This document shows, one piece after another, positions 22,051 to 26,314 of a stretch of DNA of 26,314 nt. The DNA is from a virus. The notes under the pieces are model-generated. The model was not told the origin of the DNA, searched no databases, and saw only the letters and a program-made list of their open reading frames with translations. Each line of letters starts with the position of its first letter. Within the stretch, counting starts at the first letter, position 1. Both the position numbers and the translations under genes were made by a program. The DNA is taken from positions 1 to 26,314 of IMG/VR virus record IMGVR_UViG_3300013125_000043; one strand, given 5' to 3'.

Positions 22051-23217
22051 ATGGCTGATTTTCCAGATGGTTTAACAACTTGGACAGATGTAGTTAATGG
22101 TGTAAATTACCCACAAGCATCGCATGTAAATGATGCTTGGGCAGAAATAATTGCCATAGAAACAGAACTTGGGTACCCTACAGCACCAGATGTGGACACT
22201 ATACGGGGTTCCATGGCAAGTTTACGTGAAAGACTAAACGTAAGTTTAGCACAAGATGGAACATTGAATGCTATAACGGCAGATTTAACGCTCACTCAAA
22301 ATCTATCTATTGGAAAATCACTAACAATAACCCAGAATTTAACTGTCGATACAAATACGTTAATAGTAAATTCTACGACAAATATGGTAGGTATTTTAAA
22401 TGCCTCACCGTCTTATGCTTTAGATGTTACTGGAACTATACGAGCAACAGCTTCTCTTTTAACAGATACTGGATTGTATGTAAATGAAACGGGAACTGGA
22501 AACAGATACGCCTCAATGAATCTTGTTGGTGATGACACATATGATTATGGATTCAGGGCGTTAAGATACAATACTGGTGTAAACGCATCTTCTTACCTTG
22601 GACATAGGGGGACTGGTGGTTTTTACATTGTTGCTGAAGAAGCTGCTACTATGTATTTATGTACTACAAGTACCGCAAGACTCACCATTACAAGTGGTGG
22701 TCTTGTGGGGATTGGGACGGTTAACCCAGGAACGAACATTGAAGTTCAAAATGCAGGAACAAGTGTAAGCATGGCATTGACTGGTCCTGATAGTGGGTCT
22801 GAATATGCAATACTATATTTAGTTGATTATTCAAATTATATTAAAAAAACTTATGGTGGTGGTTTGGATATAGTGGCTACGAATGGTATATCTCTTTATT
22901 CAAGTTCAGTTAGTGTTCATAGTAGCTTGATTCTCTATACTCCTGGTACGTATTATAATAATATTGCTATAAAGTTAGATACCAGTGATGATTCTGATAC
23001 GGGTTGTTTGCAATTATGCGGAGGTGGCGGTAATGAAACAAATCGTGGAGGTAGTATATATCTTTACGGTAATGAGCATACAACATTGCCTGGGAAAATA
23101 ATTCTACAACCGGGATCAAGTGGCAGAATAAATTTATATAACCTGCCGACATCTGATTCTGGACTTGTAGCAGGAGATTTATGGCGAGATGCAGATACGG
23201 TGAAAATAAAATATTAA
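22051..23217 (+). CDS. Tail fibre / receptor-binding-type protein
   Basis: A 388-residue protein with AGGAG (22041-22045) before ATG 22051. The N-terminus (MADFPDGLTTWTDVVNGVNY then HVNDAWAEIIAIETELG) is the attachment-helix pattern found in many phage fibres. The middle is a low-charge, Ser/Thr/Gly/Asn-rich beta structure with short repeats (ALDVTGTIRATASLLTDTG, VGIGTVNPGTNIEVQNAG) typical of trimeric fibres. The C-terminus, NLPTSDSGLVAGDLWRDADT followed by VKIKY, is a well-known fibre ending. No chaperone or peptidase domain is seen. It should form the host-recognition fibre bound to the Tal hub. Confidence 0.85.
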   Translation: MADFPDGLTTWTDVVNGVNYPQASHVNDAWAEIIAIETELGYPTAPDVDTIRGSMASLRERLNVSLAQDGTLNAITADLTLTQNLSIGKSLTITQNLTVDTNTLIVNSTTNMVGILNASPSYALDVTGTIRATASLLTDTGLYVNETGTGNRYASMNLVGDDTYDYGFRALRYNTGVNASSYLGHRGTGGFYIVAEEAATMYLCTTSTARLTITSGGLVGIGTVNPGTNIEVQNAGTSVSMALTGPDSGSEYAILYLVDYSNYIKKTYGGGLDIVATNGISLYSSSVSVHSSLILYTPGTYYNNIAIKLDTSDDSDTGCLQLCGGGGNETNRGGSIYLYGNEHTTLPGKIILQPGSSGRINLYNLPTSDSGLVAGDLWRDADTVKIKY

Positions 23218-23229
23218 AAGGAGAAACAA

Positions 23230-23403
23230 ATGGAATTGATAGAATTAAAGGCAAAAGTGTTTGATATTATTATACAGCAAGAAAAGTTTTCTGCTGAAAT
23301 AAGAAATCTTGATGCTGAAAAAAATAAATTGCTTATGAAAATTGCAGACACTTTAAAGGAACAGGAATTTCTTAAAAAGATTAATGAAAAAAAGGAAAGC
23401 TAA
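23230..23403 (+). CDS. Small coiled-coil protein of unknown function
   Basis: A 57-residue frame from ATG 23230 to TAA 23403, with AAGGAG (23218-23223) at a good distance. The sequence is almost wholly helical and charged with heptad-like Leu/Ile spacing (IELKAKVFDIIIQQEKFSAE, LDAEKNKLLMKIADTLKEQE), so a coiled coil is likely. There is no membrane segment. It sits between the fibre gene and a gene for an exported protein. Small coiled-coil proteins in this place can be fibre chaperones or lysis-module accessories, but the sequence gives no proof of either. Confidence 0.65.
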   Translation: MELIELKAKVFDIIIQQEKFSAEIRNLDAEKNKLLMKIADTLKEQEFLKKINEKKES

Positions 23404-23426
23404 TTAATTTTTAAGGAGAAAGAAAA

Positions 23427-23888
23427 ATGGAAAAATTAAAACAACTTTTTGTAGTAATGTTAATCGTTCTTTGCAGTTCGTTTGCTTATGCTGCTGCACC
23501 AACAGTAACTCAGTCTTTGACTGCTGTTGGAACTTTAGGTAATATGTATAAATTAACTTTGGATATTACTATAGGTTCTGATGGTGCTGATTCCAATGTT
23601 GCAGACACAGCTGTATCTGCTGCTATTGCTGCTAAAATAAAAGGATGGTATCTGTATCAGGTAACGACAAATACTACGGACATAAATGAGGAAACCGATT
23701 TTTATCTGACTACTGAAACTAATACCTCCACAAATCTTCTTGGAACGACTTGTGATGATATGGGTGCTACAGCAGTAAAAAAATCTTTGGTATCTGAAAT
23801 CTATTCCATAGATGAAACATTACATTTTAAAACTGTTGGAAATGACGAAACAGGTTCATTAATTGTAACGATTATTTTTGTAAGGTAG
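23427..23888 (+). CDS. Exported protein with phage virion-type beta domain
   Basis: A 153-residue protein with AAGGAG (23413-23417 region) before ATG 23427. Residues 1-22 (MEKLKQLFVVMLIVLCSSFA, then YA) form a clear Sec signal peptide, with cleavage likely after AYA. The mature part (about 130 residues) runs KLTLDITIGSDG, IKGWYLYQVTTNTTD, TDFYLTTETNTSTNLLG and LHFKTVGNDETGSLIVTIIF. That is the series KGxxLYxVxT, DYxxTL, DxLG, LxxxVxGN, GxLxVxIxF which I associate with small virion-associated beta proteins of phages. A signal peptide on such a domain is odd. It may be exported to the cell envelope, or the family may be used for attachment there. Confidence 0.65.
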   Translation: MEKLKQLFVVMLIVLCSSFAYAAAPTVTQSLTAVGTLGNMYKLTLDITIGSDGADSNVADTAVSAAIAAKIKGWYLYQVTTNTTDINEETDFYLTTETNTSTNLLGTTCDDMGATAVKKSLVSEIYSIDETLHFKTVGNDETGSLIVTIIFVR

Positions 23889-23895
23889 GCCACCT

Positions 23896-25053
23896 ATGCA
23901 CACACTCAAAAAGCTCATTATTGTTCTACTTTTCCTGCTCGTGGCAACACAGACACAGGCGCTTCCCCCGCAGACTCCGATAGAGATAAATGTTGGGAGA
24001 AACAATGCAAATAGTGATTCCCACGGAGTCTATGATGCAGCGCATGACATAATATGGTTCCCCGTTCCCGATGAGAATAATGTGGAAGAAAGAAAGATAT
24101 ATGGAAATTATGTTGCAGGTTACAAGCCTGTTTCAGGCGTTTCTACGGTAACCAATCTTAATTATGCTGAAGGTTTTGCATACCAAGCGGTAATGAGTTC
24201 AGTAGACCCTCTTAAACTCTATGTTCTTATCTCGTATAGGCTCTCTTATAGTGTGGTTATTCCTGTTTCTTTCACGGTTGACGGCTCGAATGACATAACT
24301 TCCTGCACACCGGAGGCTCCTATTATATTGACGGGTTCGGGTAAGAGTTTCGGAAATAAAATGGCGGTTACATCAAGTGGTGGTAGTGATGTTTTGTGGA
24401 TAACCAACACGAGTGGGTCAGATAACGGGCTTGTAAAGTATGTAGTTAATAGTAGCCAACTCTCCTTGATTGATACCTCTGCGACTTGTAAGAATTTATA
24501 CGGCATAGCTGTCGTCGGTACAAACCTGTATTGTGGTTGTGAAGATAGCGGGATAATAGTTGAGATAGATTCGACATCTACATCAAGCCAAACTGCCATA
24601 TCAATAGGAGGAACAGGGAATACTTTTGATATGTATTACGATAGCGCAAAAAGCCCTTTTCTGTGGTTTTCTGCGTGTGATACAGCGCCAACTGATTCGG
24701 CAGCAGTAATAGGTAAAATACGACCCACAACAACATACAGCACATCGCAGAATGGGTATCAGCTATATTTTAGTCCAGTAAATACTACATCGCTTTCAGT
24801 AAATATAAAAGTCTGTGGAAATTATATATACCTGGTTAGAGAGATATTAAATCCACCCCAATTTATGCGCTTAAACATACTTACTGATGCTTTAGATGAT
24901 ATGACTGCTACAAGCTTTACTTCATATTCAGGAGCAACCGGATGCGTATGTGACAATAATAATAATGCTTACGTTTCCATATACGGTTCAGAGTCTACCG
25001 AAGATGTTACTCCACTGTCGATAATAAAAATACCTATGCAAGGAGCATTATAA
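23896..25053 (+). CDS. Exported protein, probable beta-propeller fold
   Basis: A 385-residue protein. Residues 1-22 (MHTLKKLIIVLLFLLVATQT, then QA) form a Sec signal peptide. The rest repeats blocks like AHDIIWFPVPDENN, NKMAVTSSGGSDVLWITNTS, NLYGIAVVGTNLYCGCEDSG, NTFDMYYDSAKSPFLWFSAC and ATGCVCDNNNNAYVSIYG. These suggest blades of an NHL/SMP-30-like beta-propeller: a strand, xxxGIAV, then D/N-x-x-x-(L/V)-(W/Y). No catalytic motif is certain. The ribosome site before ATG 23896 is poor. The codons used (more CTC, GCG, CCC) differ from the genes before it. Its TAA overlaps the next ATG by 1 nt. Confidence 0.6.
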   Translation: MHTLKKLIIVLLFLLVATQTQALPPQTPIEINVGRNNANSDSHGVYDAAHDIIWFPVPDENNVEERKIYGNYVAGYKPVSGVSTVTNLNYAEGFAYQAVMSSVDPLKLYVLISYRLSYSVVIPVSFTVDGSNDITSCTPEAPIILTGSGKSFGNKMAVTSSGGSDVLWITNTSGSDNGLVKYVVNSSQLSLIDTSATCKNLYGIAVVGTNLYCGCEDSGIIVEIDSTSTSSQTAISIGGTGNTFDMYYDSAKSPFLWFSACDTAPTDSAAVIGKIRPTTTYSTSQNGYQLYFSPVNTTSLSVNIKVCGNYIYLVREILNPPQFMRLNILTDALDDMTATSFTSYSGATGCVCDNNNNAYVSIYGSESTEDVTPLSIIKIPMQGAL

Positions 25054-26314
25054 TGAAAAAGTTTCTTTTCACATTACTCATTCTGTTGGCAACATCTTTT
25101 CCGTCCTACGGAGAAAGCATAAACTGCGGAAGTGGGGAGACATACACAACGCTCGCTGCTGCTGTTTCTCATATTAATTCCAGTGGGGATGCGATAAACA
25201 CCATAACAATAACATCTGATCTTACGGAAGCAGCGGCAGTTCTAACCAAGGACAGTACTACTATAAAATGTGACACTACCCTTTATACGGTAACAGCGTT
25301 AGATTCAGCGGCTGCAGCACTTACCATACAAGCATCTGGAGTGGTTATAGACAACGTAGGTTTTACTGATACAGGGCTTGATAACGGTGTTACTCAGGGT
25401 CTTGTGTATGTTGATTTAGCAAGCATGACATATAGTGGGTCAGCGATAATAAAGAATTGTGCTTTTACTGCAGCAATGAGTCCGATTATTAAATCGAACT
25501 ACAAGGCGGGACTCGCATATGACCTTGATATAGTTAATACCTCATTAAACTTTGATTTGTATATTGCGGCAATATCATATGATTCGTCAGGCATATTCAG
25601 GCTCACTAACTCCTACCTTGTCCTTACTTCAAATGTTACATTTGCTAAGGCTTTAGAATTAGACAGGTTTGCTTCTGGAAGCACTGTTGTGGGTAATTAT
25701 TTTAACGGGGCCGGGGTGAATAACATAATAGTTTCCTCGACATCTGCAATAACTGATTCATCTGTATTAATAGCAAACAACCTGTTCAGTAACGCTAACC
25801 TTAGTGCTACCAGAGTAAATAATGGGATTTGTATCGGAAACGGCACTACACAAGTAACCGTAAACATTGTGGGGAACCTGTTCTTCGATAATTCAACACA
25901 CACCGGACTTACCGCTGGCATACAGGTATACCCTAAGTGTACTGCCAACGTTTATAACAACACTTTTGTGAATAAGGCTTATGGATTAAATTTATCAGTA
26001 GCAGATGCAACAACCACTATCAGGCTGTACAACAACCTGTTTTATGGTTCCAGAGTAGATGATATATACACAAACAACACATCGTTGGTTCAATATACCT
26101 TCTATAATAATACTTTTAACACAAACTCAGCAAAACAGTGTGACAACGCAACCGTGTTGGCTGCCCTGCAAGCAAGTACGGGGTATTCAATGGCTGTGTC
26201 GGCCATGAGTGACGCAACTGCCCCCACTACCGGATTATTTCTATTACCTAATAGCGAAGACAATAAAGCAGTAATAACTGGAAGCACGACACTACTTACC
26301 AACAACACATATAA
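25053..26314 (+). CDS. Exported right-handed parallel beta-helix protein (3' truncated)
   Basis: The frame is open from ATG 25053 (overlapping the preceding TAA) to the window edge: 420 complete codons, no stop. Residues 1-20 (MKKFLFTLLILLATSFPSYG) are a Sec signal peptide. The mature protein starts SINCGSGETYTTLAAAVSHI, the usual entry of pectate-lyase-like beta-helix proteins. It then repeats strand-turn units such as GVVIDNVGFTDTG, AIIKNCAF, STVVGNYFNGAGVNNIIVS, VNIVGNLFFDNST, VYNNTFVNKAYGLNLSV and IRLYNNLFYGSRVDDIYTNN. The NN(T/L)F turn pattern marks right-handed beta helices, as in polysaccharide-degrading or adhesive proteins. The missing 3' end prevents a functional call. Confidence 0.75.
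   Translation, partial: MKKFLFTLLILLATSFPSYGESINCGSGETYTTLAAAVSHINSSGDAINTITITSDLTEAAAVLTKDSTTIKCDTTLYTVTALDSAAAALTIQASGVVIDNVGFTDTGLDNGVTQGLVYVDLASMTYSGSAIIKNCAFTAAMSPIIKSNYKAGLAYDLDIVNTSLNFDLYIAAISYDSSGIFRLTNSYLVLTSNVTFAKALELDRFASGSTVVGNYFNGAGVNNIIVSSTSAITDSSVLIANNLFSNANLSATRVNNGICIGNGTTQVTVNIVGNLFFDNSTHTGLTAGIQVYPKCTANVYNNTFVNKAYGLNLSVADATTTIRLYNNLFYGSRVDDIYTNNTSLVQYTFYNNTFNTNSAKQCDNATVLAALQASTGYSMAVSAMSDATAPTTGLFLLPNSEDNKAVITGSTTLLTNNTY

Noticed and set aside
23896-26314. Last two genes as host chromosome beyond a prophage end
   Set aside because: No integrase, attachment-site repeat or tRNA is visible near 23,890, and transcription direction and packing continue; the compositional change alone does not prove a boundary.

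Overview
The window is part of the late (structural) region of a tailed double-stranded DNA bacteriophage, or of a prophage. Every gene I can support lies on the + strand, tightly packed. The order is typical of an HK97-fold siphovirus: major capsid protein, capsid accessory proteins, HK97 gp10-like neck protein, tail terminator, tail tube, frameshifted tail chaperones, long tape measure, distal tail protein, Tal-like baseplate protein, tail fibre. Shine-Dalgarno sequences (AGGAG/GGAGG type), a bacterial-type intrinsic terminator and Sec signal peptides point to a bacterial host. I cannot name the host, and the gene content suggests an uncultivated phage. No integrase, replication, packaging or lysis gene is in view.

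Layout. Positions 1-1862 hold the end of the major capsid gene, followed by a 13-bp hairpin, and three small capsid-accessory genes. A strong intrinsic terminator (1891-1930) follows. Positions 1946-3953 hold the neck gene, interrupted by a 355-residue intein with a zinc finger, a NUMOD3-like segment and a Vsr/EDxHD-type nuclease, and then the tail terminator gene. Positions 3974-11035 are a cargo block of eleven genes inserted between tail terminator and tail tube: two radical SAM/SPASM-type proteins, a GT17 glycosyltransferase, a small methyltransferase, four more GT-A-type glycosyltransferases (the last two are tandem paralogues), a DHH phosphoesterase and two very small proteins. Positions 11121-18560 hold tail tube, gpG/gpGT chaperones with a textbook -1 frameshift signal, and a 2061-residue tape measure protein with two protein-repeat arrays. 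Positions 18562-23217 hold Dit, Tal and tail fibre. Positions 23230-26314 hold a small coiled-coil protein and three consecutive proteins with Sec signal peptides; the last runs off the window.

How it fits together. The structural genes build head, neck and a long non-contractile tail. The cargo block looks like a protein- or glycan-modification cassette co-expressed with the tail genes. Whether it decorates the virion, alters the host envelope or makes a small modified product cannot be told from sequence. Codon use changes inside the tape measure gene near 14,560-14,700 and again near 23,890, so the region is a mosaic. The most noteworthy items are the neck-gene intein, the cargo cassette with one radical SAM protein of non-canonical cluster motif, the frameshift element, the tryptophan-pair 27-residue repeats of the tape measure, and the secreted-type proteins at the end of a tail module.
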